Assembly: GCF_004364335.1 (NCBI RefSeq)
Contig: NZ_SOCR01000002.1
Coordinates: 310,001-374,000 of the forward strand
Length of the DNA stretch: 64,000 bases
DNA from: Pseudomonas graminis
GTDB taxonomy: Bacteria > Pseudomonadota > Gammaproteobacteria > Pseudomonadales > Pseudomonadaceae
Direction of reading: 5' to 3'
Shown: positions 26,232 to 35,567 of the stretch, one piece after another
Numbering within the stretch: position 1 is the first letter of the stretch
How the letters are laid out: every line of letters begins with the position of its first letter
Translations under genes and position numbers: made by a program
The notes under the pieces: model-generated
What the model was told of the DNA's origin: nothing
The model's input: the letters and a program-made list of their open reading frames with translations, nothing else
Database searches by the model: none

Positions 26232-28305
26232 GCAACTGGAAACACTGGCAGCCCAGGCGGGCCTGTCGGTTGACTGGAAGGACGCCAACGCCAAACCGCA
26301 ACACGTAAGCCCCGAGGTCCTGCGCAAGGTCCTCGGCGGCCTGGGTTACCCGGCCGAGACGGACGAAGACGTCGAAGCCAGTCTCAAACGTCTGAAAGCA
26401 GAAAGCCAGCCAGCCACCCCGCCGCCGCTGATGACCGTCGACCATGGCAAGGATCTGGATCTGTCGGCGTGGTTCGCGCCGGCCACCGTGTTCAAGTTGA
26501 CCCTGGAAGACGGCTCGCTGCTGGAAGCCAGCCTGACCGACAAGGCTGCGCTGCCCGGACTGGCCACGGTGGGTTATCACCAGTTGGAAGTGAACGGCCA
26601 GCAGTTGACCATCGCCGTTGCGCCGAAGACCTGCTACAGCCTGACCATGGCCAGCAAAAAGGCGATCGCCCGCGACTGGGGCCTGACCACTCAGCTGTAC
26701 TACCTGCGTCGCGACGGCGATGGCGGTATCGGCGACACCCAGGGGCTGGAAGCTTTCGTACGCGCCGCAGGCACCCGTGGCGCTTCGGCCGTGGCAATCA
26801 GCCCGGTTCACGCGATGTTTTCCAACGACAGCGAGCGCTACAGCCCCTACTCCCCGTCCAGCCGTCTGTTCCTCAACGCACTGTATGCAGCGCCGGGCAC
26901 CATTCTGGGTGACCGTGCCGTTGAGCTGGCCATCGAAAAAGCCGGACTGGCGGACGAGTTCAAACGTCTGGAAGCGCTGGAGCTCATCGACTGGCCCGCC
27001 GCTGCCAAAGCAAAGTGGACACTGCTGCGCGAGCTGTATGCAGGCTTCACTGGCAGCGATCACCCCTTCCATGAAGACTTCAAGAGCTTCCGTCGCGCGG
27101 GCGGCGAAGCGCTGGAAAACCACTGCCGCTTCGAAGCCTTGCGTGACGCCGGCGATGAACTGGGCATGGGTGGCAACTGGCATGAATGGCCGGAACAGTA
27201 CAAGAACCCCCAAGACCCTGCCCTCGACGCCTTTGCCGCAAAGCATGAGCAAGAGATCGGCTTTCACGCCTTCGCCCAGTGGCTGATTGCCCGCGGCCTT
27301 GAGCGCGCCCAGACCGCAGCACGTTCGAGCGGCATGAGCGTCGGCCTGATCGGCGACTTGGCGGTGGGTGCGGACGGTGCCGGCAGTCAGGCCTGGAGCC
27401 GTCAGGACGAGTTGCTGTCCGCACTGACCGTCGGCGCACCGCCGGACATCCTCAACCGCTCGGGCCAGAGCTGGGGGATCTCGGCGTTTTCGCCTACGGG
27501 CCTCAAGCGCAACGGCTTTCAGGCGTTCATCGAGATGCTCCGGGCCAACTTCGCCAACGCCGGTGGCCTGCGCATCGACCACGTCATGGGCCTGCAGCGG
27601 CTGTGGGTGATCCCGATGGGATCACCGCCAAGCGAAGGCGCTTACCTGAATTACCCGCTGGACGACATGCTGCGTCTGTTGAGCCTGGAATCCTGGCGTC
27701 ACGAAGCGATCGTTCTGGGCGAAGACCTCGGCACCGTGCCCGAAGGCCTCCACGAAAAACTGTCCGAGCGCGAAATCCTCGGGATGCGCGTGCTGTTGTT
27801 CGAACAGGACGACGCAACGTTCAAGCCGATCATGAAGTGGTCCAAAGATGCACTGGCCACCACCAGCACCCACGATCTGCCCACCCTCACCGGCTGGCTG
27901 AGCGAGCTGGATATCCAGTGGAACAAGACCCTGGGGCTCCTCGATGATGAGGCCGAGCAGAAGATGCGTGACGGCCGTGAGCGCGAACGCAAAGGTCTGA
28001 TCAAAGCCCTGAAGCAGAATTACACGCTGCCGGGCAGCGGTGACACCATCAGTGCCAGCGACATCATCGACTACAGCATCGCCTATCTTGGCCACACCCC
28101 GGCGCCGCTGGTGCTGCTCCCGATCGAGGACGCCCTCGGCATCGAAGAGCAGGCGAACTTCCCCGGCACCATCGACAGTCATCCCAATTGGCGACGTCGG
28201 CTCAAAGGCGACAGCGGTTCACTGCTGGACAACGCCAATGCAGCGCGACGCCTTGAAATTCTGGATGCGGCACGCAAACAAGCCGCGGAGCGTGATCACA
28301 AATGA
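26221..28305 (+). CDS. malQ: 4-alpha-glucanotransferase (amylomaltase)
   Basis: A 694-residue GH77 enzyme that disproportionates maltodextrins, trimming or extending chains for TreY. The signatures are GLRIDHVMGL (nucleophile Asp), ALGEDLGTVP-type VLGEDLGTVPEG (acid/base Glu) and STHDLPTLTGW. The N-terminal 120-residue module is typical of the E. coli-type enzyme. ATG 26221 lies inside the end of treZ, behind GGAGGAACAGG; an ATG seven codons earlier is less well placed. It overlaps treY by four bases. The treZ-malQ-treY order is typical of Pseudomonas trehalose loci. Confidence 0.95.
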   Translation: MSNEQLETLAAQAGLSVDWKDANAKPQHVSPEVLRKVLGGLGYPAETDEDVEASLKRLKAESQPATPPPLMTVDHGKDLDLSAWFAPATVFKLTLEDGSLLEASLTDKAALPGLATVGYHQLEVNGQQLTIAVAPKTCYSLTMASKKAIARDWGLTTQLYYLRRDGDGGIGDTQGLEAFVRAAGTRGASAVAISPVHAMFSNDSERYSPYSPSSRLFLNALYAAPGTILGDRAVELAIEKAGLADEFKRLEALELIDWPAAAKAKWTLLRELYAGFTGSDHPFHEDFKSFRRAGGEALENHCRFEALRDAGDELGMGGNWHEWPEQYKNPQDPALDAFAAKHEQEIGFHAFAQWLIARGLERAQTAARSSGMSVGLIGDLAVGADGAGSQAWSRQDELLSALTVGAPPDILNRSGQSWGISAFSPTGLKRNGFQAFIEMLRANFANAGGLRIDHVMGLQRLWVIPMGSPPSEGAYLNYPLDDMLRLLSLESWRHEAIVLGEDLGTVPEGLHEKLSEREILGMRVLLFEQDDATFKPIMKWSKDALATTSTHDLPTLTGWLSELDIQWNKTLGLLDDEAEQKMRDGRERERKGLIKALKQNYTLPGSGDTISASDIIDYSIAYLGHTPAPLVLLPIEDALGIEEQANFPGTIDSHPNWRRRLKGDSGSLLDNANAARRLEILDAARKQAAERDHK

Positions 28306-31088
28306 GTACCCCTCTTAAATCCCTGCGCGCCACCCAGCGATTGCAGTTCCACAAAGACTTCACCCTCGACGACGCCACCAGGCTGGTGCCCTACTTTGCC
28401 AGCCTTGGCATCAGCCACATTTATGCCTCGCCGCTGCTCAAAGCCCGCGCCGGTTCCATGCACGGCTATGACGTGGTCGACCCACGGGTGATCAACCCCG
28501 AACTGGGCGGTGAGCCGGCGCTGCTGCGTCTGGTCGCGGCGCTGCGCGAGAACGGCATGGGCCTGATTCTCGACATCGTCTCCAACCACATGGCGGTCGG
28601 TGGTAATGACAATCCCTGGTGGCTGGATCTGCTCGAGTGGGGCCAGCGCAGCCCGTACGCGAAGTTCTTCGACATCCAGTGGAATTCCCCGGACCCGCTG
28701 CTCAAAGGCCAACTGCTGTTGCCGTTCCTGAGCACCGACTACGGCACCGTGTTGCAGAACGGCGAAGTGCCCCTGCGCTTCGATGCCGAACACGGCAGCT
28801 TCCACGCCGAGCACTACCAGCACCACTTCCCGATCAACCCGGCCACTTACGCACCGCTGCTGAGCGCTGCGAAGCGTCCGGAACTGGACGACGTAACCCA
28901 GCGTTTCGCCCATCTCGACGACTTTCCTCAGGCCTATGAGCGTGCGCGTCAGGCCAAAGCCGAGCTGGCGGAGCTGGTCAAGGCCAAGCCGGAGCTCATC
29001 AAGGCCATCGAAGACGGTCTGGCGCAGTTCGATTCCAGCAAACCGGAAGGCTTCGACCGTCTGCATCGCTTGCTTGAGCTGCAGGACTATCGTCTGGCCA
29101 GCTGGCGCACAGCAGGCGACGACATCAACTGGCGGCGCTTCTTCGACATCAACGAGCTGGGCGGCCTCAAGGTCGAGCGCTCGCAGGTGTTCGAGGCCAC
29201 CCACGGGAAGATTTTCGAACTCATCGCTGAAGGCCTTGTGGACGGTCTGCGCATCGACCACATCGATGGGCTGGCCGACCCGCGCGGTTATTGCCGCAAG
29301 TTGCGCCGTCGCGTCGACAGCCTGATGAAGCTGCGTCCGGCGGGCACCGAGCTTGCGCGTCTGCCGATCTTCGTCGAGAAGATCCTCGGCTCTGACGAGC
29401 AACTGCGCACTGACTGGAATGTCGACGGCACCACCGGTTATGAATTCATGAACCAGGTGTCGCTGCTGCAGCACGATCCGAAAGGCGAAGCGGTGCTCGG
29501 CGAGCTGTGGAGCCGCATCAGCGGACGCACGGCGGACTTCAACAAGGAAGTGCTCGAAGCGCGCGATCTGGTCCTTCACGGCACGCTGGCGGGTGATTTC
29601 GAGAACCTGGCCCAGGCACTGCTGCAGGTCTCGCGCAGTGACGTGATGACCCGCGACATGACCCTTGGCGCCATCCGCCGCGCGCTGCTGGCGCTGGTCA
29701 GCAACTTCCCGGTCTACCGCACCTACCTCACCGCCTGCGGCCGTTCAGCCGAAGACGAGCGCTTCTTCCAGCAGGCCATGGACGGTGCGCGGGAAATGCT
29801 CGGCGAAGGCGACTGGCCGGTGCTGGATTCGCTCAAACTCTGGCTGGGCGGCGAGAAGCTGCGCGACTACCCGACGGGCCCGTTGCGTGAAATGCGCCGC
29901 AAGGCTGGCAACCGTTTTCAGCAACTGACCTCGCCCGTGGCGGCCAAGTCTGTGGAAGACACCTCGTTTTATCGCTCCGCCGTGCTGCTGTCGCGCAACG
30001 ATGTGGGCTTCCACCCGCAACATTTCAGTGCGCCGGCGGAGGCATTCCATCAGGTGTGCATCGATCGTCACAAGACCTTCCCCAACAACCTGCTGACCAC
30101 CGCCACCCACGACCACAAGCGCGGCGAAGACACTCGCACCCGTCTGGCCGTGCTCAGCGAACTGGCGCCCTGGTACGCCGAGCAGGTCGAGCGCTGGCAG
30201 CAGCTGTCGGCGCCGCTCAAGGCGGGTGAAACCTCCATCAGCCCGGGTGACGAGCTGATGCTGTATCAAGCGATCATCGGCAGCTGGCCGCTGGATCTCG
30301 AAGGCGAACCCGCCTTCGAAGCCTATGCAAAGCGTCTGACTCAGTGGCAGGAAAAGGCCCTGCGTGAAGCCAAACTGCACAGCAGCTGGAGCGCGCCCAA
30401 CGAAGCCTACGAGACCGCTTGCCGCGAGTTTCTGGAGCACGTGCTGCTCAACACTGACGGCCTGGCACTGCGCCAATCCATCGGTGCCACGGCCAATCGC
30501 ATCGCCACGGCCGGCGCGCTCAACAGTCTGGCGCAAACTTTGCTGCGCATGACGGCGCCCGGTGTGCCTGATCTGTATCAGGGCACCGAGTTCTGGGACT
30601 TCAGCCTGGTGGATCCGGACAACCGTCGTCCGGTGGACTACCCCGCTCGCGAACGTGCGTTGCAGGCGTCCGCGCCGGTCACCGAGCTGTTGAACCACTG
30701 GCACGACGGCCGGATCAAGCAGGCGTTGATTGCCCAGGTGCTTTACCTGCGCAACGAGTACCCCGCTCTGTTCAGTGAAGGCGAATATCAACCGCTGGAA
30801 GTGCTTGGGGAACACGCCGATCACGTCCTCGCTTTTGCCCGGGTAACGAAGGAGATGCGGGCTATTGTTGTGGTTCCGCGCTTGCCGGCTGAACTATTGG
30901 GCACTGCGCAAACTCCATTCATCAGTGCAGAAAATTGGGGCGATACACGAATCAACCTGCCGTTCGCTGATTCACATCCAAATTGGAAGGGACTTTTTTC
31001 ACAGGCTACAGTCACATCCAGCAAGGAAATGTTGCTCAGCGCAGCGCTCAAGGAAATTTCTGTAAACCTGCTTATACAAACCTTGTGA
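28302..31088 (+). CDS. treY: Maltooligosyl trehalose synthase
   Basis: A 928-residue GH13 enzyme that isomerises the reducing-end alpha-1,4 bond of maltodextrins to alpha,alpha-1,1, giving maltooligosyl-trehalose. Conserved parts: ATQRLQFHKDFTLDDATRLV at the start, DIVSNHMAVGGNDNPWW, DGLRIDHIDGLADPRGY (nucleophile) and TSFYRSAVLLSRND in the long central insertion. The late part has ATAGALNSLAQ-like and PGVPDLYQGTEFWDFSLVDP. The start overlaps malQ by four bases (ATGA). With TreZ it makes trehalose from glucan as an osmoprotectant. Confidence 0.95.
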   Translation: MSTPLKSLRATQRLQFHKDFTLDDATRLVPYFASLGISHIYASPLLKARAGSMHGYDVVDPRVINPELGGEPALLRLVAALRENGMGLILDIVSNHMAVGGNDNPWWLDLLEWGQRSPYAKFFDIQWNSPDPLLKGQLLLPFLSTDYGTVLQNGEVPLRFDAEHGSFHAEHYQHHFPINPATYAPLLSAAKRPELDDVTQRFAHLDDFPQAYERARQAKAELAELVKAKPELIKAIEDGLAQFDSSKPEGFDRLHRLLELQDYRLASWRTAGDDINWRRFFDINELGGLKVERSQVFEATHGKIFELIAEGLVDGLRIDHIDGLADPRGYCRKLRRRVDSLMKLRPAGTELARLPIFVEKILGSDEQLRTDWNVDGTTGYEFMNQVSLLQHDPKGEAVLGELWSRISGRTADFNKEVLEARDLVLHGTLAGDFENLAQALLQVSRSDVMTRDMTLGAIRRALLALVSNFPVYRTYLTACGRSAEDERFFQQAMDGAREMLGEGDWPVLDSLKLWLGGEKLRDYPTGPLREMRRKAGNRFQQLTSPVAAKSVEDTSFYRSAVLLSRNDVGFHPQHFSAPAEAFHQVCIDRHKTFPNNLLTTATHDHKRGEDTRTRLAVLSELAPWYAEQVERWQQLSAPLKAGETSISPGDELMLYQAIIGSWPLDLEGEPAFEAYAKRLTQWQEKALREAKLHSSWSAPNEAYETACREFLEHVLLNTDGLALRQSIGATANRIATAGALNSLAQTLLRMTAPGVPDLYQGTEFWDFSLVDPDNRRPVDYPARERALQASAPVTELLNHWHDGRIKQALIAQVLYLRNEYPALFSEGEYQPLEVLGEHADHVLAFARVTKEMRAIVVVPRLPAELLGTAQTPFISAENWGDTRINLPFADSHPNWKGLFSQATVTSSKEMLLSAALKEISVNLLIQTL

Positions 31089-31104
31089 TACCGGGAGTGT
31101 CGAG

Positions 31105-31572
31105 ATGAGTGCCGACGATAAAAGAATCAGCGAGCTTGCCCACCAGATCTGGGAAACGGAAGGCAAGCCACATGGGCAAGACGCCCGCCACTGGGAAATG
31201 GCTAGCAAGCTGGCCGCCGCCGAGGCGAAGTCGCCTAAAAAACCGGCTGCTGCGAAGACGGCGAAGTCCAAGCTTGACGGCAAAGCGGAGCCCAAGGCTG
31301 CCGCCGCCAAACCTGCCCCTAAGGCTGCTGCAAAACCTGCTGCGAAATCTGCGGCCAAGCCTGCGGACAAACCCGCGGGTACTGCCGATGCCAAGCCAGA
31401 AGCCAAAGCAGACGCCAAGCCTGCCGCAAAACCAGCGGCCAAAGCATCGGCCAAGCCTGCTGCCAAGCCTAAGGCTTCGGCGAGCAGTGCTGACGCTTCC
31501 GCCAAACCGGTCAAGCCCGCCGCCAAGTCTTCTGCGAAGAAGCCCGCTGCAGCGAAGCCACCTGCGCCCTGA
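31105..31572 (+). CDS. DUF2934 protein with Lys/Ala/Pro-rich tail
   Basis: A 155-residue protein: an N-terminal DUF2934 helix pair (about 1-36, DKRISELAHQIWETEGKPHG ... HWEMA) followed by a low-complexity tail of AAKPA/ADAKP repeats (about 45-155). The tail is strongly basic and resembles histone H1 or the Pseudomonas AlgP C-terminus, so it might bind polyanions. The first half is the only recognisable domain. GGGAG precedes ATG. It lies 16 bp after treY, so it belongs to the trehalose operon, before glgX. The function of DUF2934 is unknown; a stress role is inferred from position only. Confidence 0.85.
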   Translation: MSADDKRISELAHQIWETEGKPHGQDARHWEMASKLAAAEAKSPKKPAAAKTAKSKLDGKAEPKAAAAKPAPKAAAKPAAKSAAKPADKPAGTADAKPEAKADAKPAAKPAAKASAKPAAKPKASASSADASAKPVKPAAKSSAKKPAAAKPPAP

Positions 31573-31772
31573 TCCCAAGGCGTAACGCGTCATCGTCGCA
31601 AAGCCAGTAACCCTGCCGCAGGGATCGTCGCAAAACGGTCGTTTCCCTGCGGTAGTTTTGGATCAGTCGCACCACCCTGTTGCACCCACCCTGTTGCATC
31701 GATGGCGCAGTCCCGCACTGAGGCCACGGCTTTGTTCGCCTTCAGGAACTCATTCGCACGTCAGGAATACAC

Positions 31773-33959
31773 ATGAGCACGCAAGATAAGAAAGCCGCTA
31801 CACAGAATGAATCCGGCAACGCTGGCAGCCCCGAAGTCACCGCCTCGCGCATCCGTGAAGGCCTGCCCTTCCCGCTCGGCGCCAGCTGGGACGGCCTCGG
31901 CGTCAACTTCGCCATCTTTTCCGCCAACGCCACCAAGGTTGAACTGTGCCTGTTCGACGCCGCCGGCGAAGTGGAGCTTGAGCGTATCGAGCTCCCGGAA
32001 TACACCGACGAGATCTATCACGGCTACCTGCCGGATGCCCACCCGGGTCAGGTCTATGGCTACCGCGTCTACGGTCCGTACGATCCGAAAAACGGCCACC
32101 GTTTCAACCACAACAAACTGCTGATCGACCCGTACGCCAAGCAACTGGTCGGCGAGCTGAAGTGGTCCGAAGCCCTGTTCGGTTACACCATCGGTCACCC
32201 GGACGACGATCTCAGCTTCGACGAGCGCGACAGCGCCCCGTTCGTGCCCAAGTGCAAGGTCATTGACCCTGCCTACACCTGGGGCCGTGAGCAGCGTGTG
32301 GACGTGCCGTGGGACAAGACGATTTTCTACGAGACCCACACCCGCGGGTTCACCATGCGTCACCCGTCCGTGCCCGATGAAGTCAAAGGCACGTTCGCCG
32401 GCCTGATGGTCGATGACGTGATCAAGCACATCAAAGGTCTGGGCGTGACCTCGATCGAATTGCTGCCGATCCACGCCTTCGTCAACGACCAGCATTTGCT
32501 GGAAAAGGGCATGACCAACTACTGGGGTTACAACACCCTGGCGTTCTTTGCCCCGGATCCACGCTACCTGGCCCACGGCAAGATTTCCGAGTTCAAGGAA
32601 ATGGTTGCGCACATGCACCATGCCAACCTGGAAGTCATCCTGGACGTGGTCTACAACCACACCGCCGAAGGCAACGAGCGCGGCCCGACCCTGTCGATGC
32701 GCGGTATCGACAACGCCTCCTACTACCGCCTGATGCCGGATGACAAGCGCTTCTACATCAACGATTCCGGTACCGGCAACACCCTCGACCTGAGCCACCC
32801 GTGCGTCCTGCAGATGGTCACTGACTCGCTGCGTTACTGGGCGACCGAAATGCACGTCGACGGTTTCCGCTTCGACCTGGCCACCATCCTCGGCCGTTAC
32901 CACGATGGTTTCAGCGAACGCCACAGCTTCCTCGTGGCCTGCCGCCAGGATCCAGTGCTGCGTTCGGTGAAACTGATCGCCGAGCCGTGGGACTGCGGTC
33001 CAGGCGGTTACCAGGTCGGCAACTTCGCGCCGGGCTGGGCGGAGTGGAACGACAAGTTCCGCGACAACATTCGCGCATTCTGGAAAGGCGACGAAGGCCA
33101 GTTGGCAGACTTCGCCAATCGCATGACCGCGTCGGGCAACCTGTTCAACCAGCGCGGCCGCCGGCCGTACGCGTCGGTTAACTTCATCACCGCCCACGAC
33201 GGCTTCACGCTGCACGACCTGGTGTCGTACAACGACAAGCACAACGAAGACAACGACGAGAACAACCAGGACGGCAGCAACGACAACCGTTCGTGGAACT
33301 GTGGCGTCGAAGGTCCGACCGACGATCCGGAAATCAACGCGCTGCGTCTGCGTCAGATGCGCAACTTCTTCTCGACGCTGCTGCTGGCTCAGGGCACGCC
33401 GATGGTGGTCGCCGGTGACGAGTTCGCCCGTACCCAGCACGGCAACAACAACGCCTACTGCCAGGACAGCGAGATCGGCTGGGTCAACTGGGATCTGGAC
33501 GAAGACGGCAAGGCCTTGCTGGCGTTCGTCAAGCGTCTGATCAAGCTGCGTCAGTCCTACCCGATCCTGCGTCGTAGCCGCTTCCTGGTAGGCGATTACA
33601 ACGAGTCGCTGGGCGTCAAGGACGTCACCTGGCTGTCGCCAAGCGGCGAAGAGATGAGCATCGAGCAATGGGAAGACCCGAACGGTCGCTGCCTGGGCAT
33701 GCTGATGGATGGCCGCGCGCAGGAAACCGGCATTCGTCGTCGCGGCTCTGAAGCCACGCTGCTGCTGCTGGTCAACTCTCACCACGACGGCGTCAACTTC
33801 ACCCTGCCGGAGGTACCGGAAGGCCTCAACTGGACCAGCCTGATTGACACTAATCAGCCGGAGATCGATGGCACGGATCAGTTCGAGTTCGGCAGCGAGT
33901 ACACGGTCACGCCGCGTTCGCTGTTGCTGTTTGAACTGCAAAAGGCTCCACAGGCGTAA
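31773..33959 (+). CDS. glgX: Glycogen debranching enzyme
   Basis: A 728-residue GH13 isoamylase-type enzyme that cuts alpha-1,6 branches of phosphorylase-limit glycogen to release maltodextrins, which then feed TreY. An N-terminal CBM48 module (RIREGLPFPLGASWDGLGVN and following) is followed by the barrel motifs DVVYNHTAEGNE, VDGFRFDLATIL (nucleophile Asp), IAEPWDCGPGGYQVG (acid Glu) and TAHDGFTLHDL. AGGA precedes ATG. A 200-bp gap after the DUF2934 gene contains a double CACCCTGTTGCA repeat, so it may have its own promoter. A large palindrome follows. Confidence 0.95.
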   Translation: MSTQDKKAATQNESGNAGSPEVTASRIREGLPFPLGASWDGLGVNFAIFSANATKVELCLFDAAGEVELERIELPEYTDEIYHGYLPDAHPGQVYGYRVYGPYDPKNGHRFNHNKLLIDPYAKQLVGELKWSEALFGYTIGHPDDDLSFDERDSAPFVPKCKVIDPAYTWGREQRVDVPWDKTIFYETHTRGFTMRHPSVPDEVKGTFAGLMVDDVIKHIKGLGVTSIELLPIHAFVNDQHLLEKGMTNYWGYNTLAFFAPDPRYLAHGKISEFKEMVAHMHHANLEVILDVVYNHTAEGNERGPTLSMRGIDNASYYRLMPDDKRFYINDSGTGNTLDLSHPCVLQMVTDSLRYWATEMHVDGFRFDLATILGRYHDGFSERHSFLVACRQDPVLRSVKLIAEPWDCGPGGYQVGNFAPGWAEWNDKFRDNIRAFWKGDEGQLADFANRMTASGNLFNQRGRRPYASVNFITAHDGFTLHDLVSYNDKHNEDNDENNQDGSNDNRSWNCGVEGPTDDPEINALRLRQMRNFFSTLLLAQGTPMVVAGDEFARTQHGNNNAYCQDSEIGWVNWDLDEDGKALLAFVKRLIKLRQSYPILRRSRFLVGDYNESLGVKDVTWLSPSGEEMSIEQWEDPNGRCLGMLMDGRAQETGIRRRGSEATLLLLVNSHHDGVNFTLPEVPEGLNWTSLIDTNQPEIDGTDQFEFGSEYTVTPRSLLLFELQKAPQA

Positions 33960-33987
33960 GTCCTCCCGCCTGAAGTCTAAGTGACAC

Positions 33988-34052
33988 CCGCTTGCCCGCG
34001 ATGGGGTCAGTCAGCCAGAGGTAATGGCTGACTGATCCGGTCGCGGGCAAGC
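33988..34052. repeat. Large palindrome after glgX (GCGGGCAAGCG family)
   Basis: Facing copies of CGCTTGCCCGCGA and TCGCGGGCAAGCG frame an inner inverted pair GTCAGTCAGCC / GGCTGACTGA. The outer motif matches the REPIN at 43.5 kb. It probably also acts as a transcription stop for glgX, although no T-run follows. Confidence 0.75.
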
Positions 34053-34121
34053 GTCGTTTTGGCAACACCCTTTCATGCCCCCCCGCCGGACACCTGCGCT
34101 GCCCACCCCGGATTCATTGAC

Positions 34122-34194
34122 TTTGTAGTCACGAATCGACCTGCATGTTCTAAAACTACAAATTATGTAGTGCTCGAAAATAATCACTACAAAA
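34122..34194. promoter_or_regulatory. Nested TTTGTAGT / ACTACAAA half-sites (operator-like)
   Basis: Four related half-sites occur in 73 bp: TTTGTAGT at 34122, ACTACA at 34155, TGTAGT at 34166 and ACTACAAA at 34186. The inner pair makes the perfect dyad ACTACAAATTATGTAGT, and the outer pair is a second dyad around the same centre. The block is AT-rich against GC-rich surroundings. It lies in the 33960-34626 gap, 430 bp before the next gene, and no gene can be supported in between. Confidence 0.5.
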
Positions 34195-34549
34195 CCGTTG
34201 ACGAGGCCTGTTGCCGACTGCATAGTGCAGGCGTCTCCCCGATCGGGAGAGCTGGCAAAAGTATTCCGGGCCCGTTCGACACAGCCGTCGAACAACCTCT
34301 GGATGTGTGCTGCCCACAAGGCAGATTGATGAAGCGGAACCTGCAAGATCGACCCACCAGGCCGAACGCTGGCGACACGTCCTCATGACACTTGTGGTCG
34401 ACCACTCAGTCGCCCGTGTCCTCAAGGCGTCCGCCGTTTCTCTTCCGGGTCCGATCTTCCTCCTCTGCTCTCTTCAATGCCCACACACATGTGGCCCGGC
34501 ACCGGCTCTGTGTACCGACGGACCCTGCTTGTCAGCATCTGGAAGGACT

Positions 34550-34570
34550 GCGAATCGACGGACGATTCGC
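34550..34570. promoter_or_regulatory. 8-bp inverted repeat upstream of the 34627 gene
   Basis: GCGAATCG and CGATTCGC are perfect arms around five bases (ACGGA), 57 bp before the start codon. This is compatible with an operator or an mRNA hairpin; there is no T-run, so it is not a terminator. Confidence 0.4.
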
Positions 34571-34626
34571 CATTGCGTTTGAACTCACTCGATAGATTAA
34601 CCAGTGGTCAAAAAGGGGTAACAACC

Positions 34627-34956
34627 ATGAACCTGAACAACCAACCTACCATTGATCAATTGGCTCGACTGTTCGCCGCACGCAAGGATTCCCTTGATAG
34701 CCACATCCTCTGGGTGTGCGAGGAAGGCAACGTGCACATGGACGGCCTGGGTGCCTGCACCGAGGAAGAACAATTCGAGAGCCAGCACCCGCACATGCGT
34801 GCCCGCCTCAAGATGTACCGCAAGGGTCACGGCTACGTCGGCAAGAAGGCCGCAGCGGACAAGCAGTTCCTTGGTCAGGTGCTGGAAACCCTGAGCAGTG
34901 AATGGGGTGCGGTGCAGCAAGCGCCTGGTCTGCGCGTCATCGACAAGCTCTGCTGA
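34627..34956 (+). CDS. Conserved small hypothetical protein
   Basis: A 109-residue soluble protein, MNLNNQPTIDQLARLFAARK onward, with an acidic centre (GACTEEEQFESQ) and a basic segment (ARLKMYRKGHGYVGKKAAAD). The mix of helices and the good Shine-Dalgarno region (AAAAAGGGGTAACAACC before ATG 34627) support a real gene. The frame is open 50 codons further upstream without plausible start context. I do not recognise a domain. A strong terminator follows, so it is a single-gene unit. Confidence 0.75.
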   Translation: MNLNNQPTIDQLARLFAARKDSLDSHILWVCEEGNVHMDGLGACTEEEQFESQHPHMRARLKMYRKGHGYVGKKAAADKQFLGQVLETLSSEWGAVQQAPGLRVIDKLC

Positions 34957-34965
34957 TTGACGCGT

Positions 34966-35008
34966 CGTTGCCTGCCCCTTTTCGAGGGCAGGCAACGGCG
35001 ATTTTTCG
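34966..35008 (+). terminator. Intrinsic terminator
   Basis: A strong stem CGTTGCCTGCC(C) / GGGCAGGCAACG with a TTTTCGA-type loop is followed by GCGATTTTT. It closes the 34627-34956 transcript. Confidence 0.85.
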
Positions 35009-35175
35009 CAACGGTGAACCTGTTGCCAGCCACCGCCAACACTCCCCTCATACGCCTCCCCCGATTTGCCTTGAACTTGGCACCGCCATCCTCTTCCAAT
35101 GCAGGCGAGCCGCGTCGACGGTTCGCATCAATCCATGGAACAGACAACGCCCGCGTGCGTAATTAAGGTGCCGTA

Positions 35176-35481
35176 ATGGATCTGGACAAGCTCAGCAAAC
35201 ACGTCAAGGCCGGAGAAGTCACCGAGGTCAATCTGGTGTCGATCGAAGGTGGCTCGTACGCCATACATGCGCTCCTGGACGGCAAGTCCAATGCCGTCAG
35301 CAGCCCCGACGGCAAAGTCCTGCACGTGGCCTCGGTCGACGAAGCGCGCAAATGGCTGTCGTCCCTCCAGGAAGTGAAGCTGTTCATCGTTCACCCGGTG
35401 GTTTACGACGAAATGGTCGGCCAGCCCCACACCACACCCGAAGCGCCCCGCCAGCCAATTCCGTTTCGCTCGGGTCATTGA
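35176..35481 (+). CDS. DUF6482-like small protein
   Basis: A 101-residue soluble protein: MDLDKLSKHVKAGEVTEVNL, then beta-strand IEGGSYAIHALLDGK and the conserved end VKLFIVHPVVYDEMVG. I recall such Pseudomonas proteins as the DUF6482 family, of unknown function; the family name is from memory. A Shine-Dalgarno like AAGGTG precedes the ATG. It lies between a terminator and the REP element at 35.5 kb, alone on its strand. Confidence 0.75.
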   Translation: MDLDKLSKHVKAGEVTEVNLVSIEGGSYAIHALLDGKSNAVSSPDGKVLHVASVDEARKWLSSLQEVKLFIVHPVVYDEMVGQPHTTPEAPRQPIPFRSGH

Positions 35482-35531
35482 TCTAAGCGGCGCGATGCGT
35501 ACCGGTTCTCGCTGGGTGCATGCGATGCATA

Positions 35532-35560
35532 GTGGGACCGGCTTTAGCCGGGAAGAGGCC
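35532..35560. repeat. Single REP element (GGCTTTAGCCGGGAAG family)
   Basis: One complete GTGGGACCGGCTTTAGCCGG + GAAGAGGCC copy lies just past the adhP stop, between two convergent genes. REPs in such positions often act as mRNA stabilisers or weak terminators. Confidence 0.8.
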
Positions 35561-35567
35561 GGGGCGA

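Noticed and set aside
34059..34582. Several small frames on both strands between glgX and the 34627 gene
   Set aside because: They overlap each other and cross the AT-rich dyad block; none shows protein-like composition or a good ribosome-binding site.
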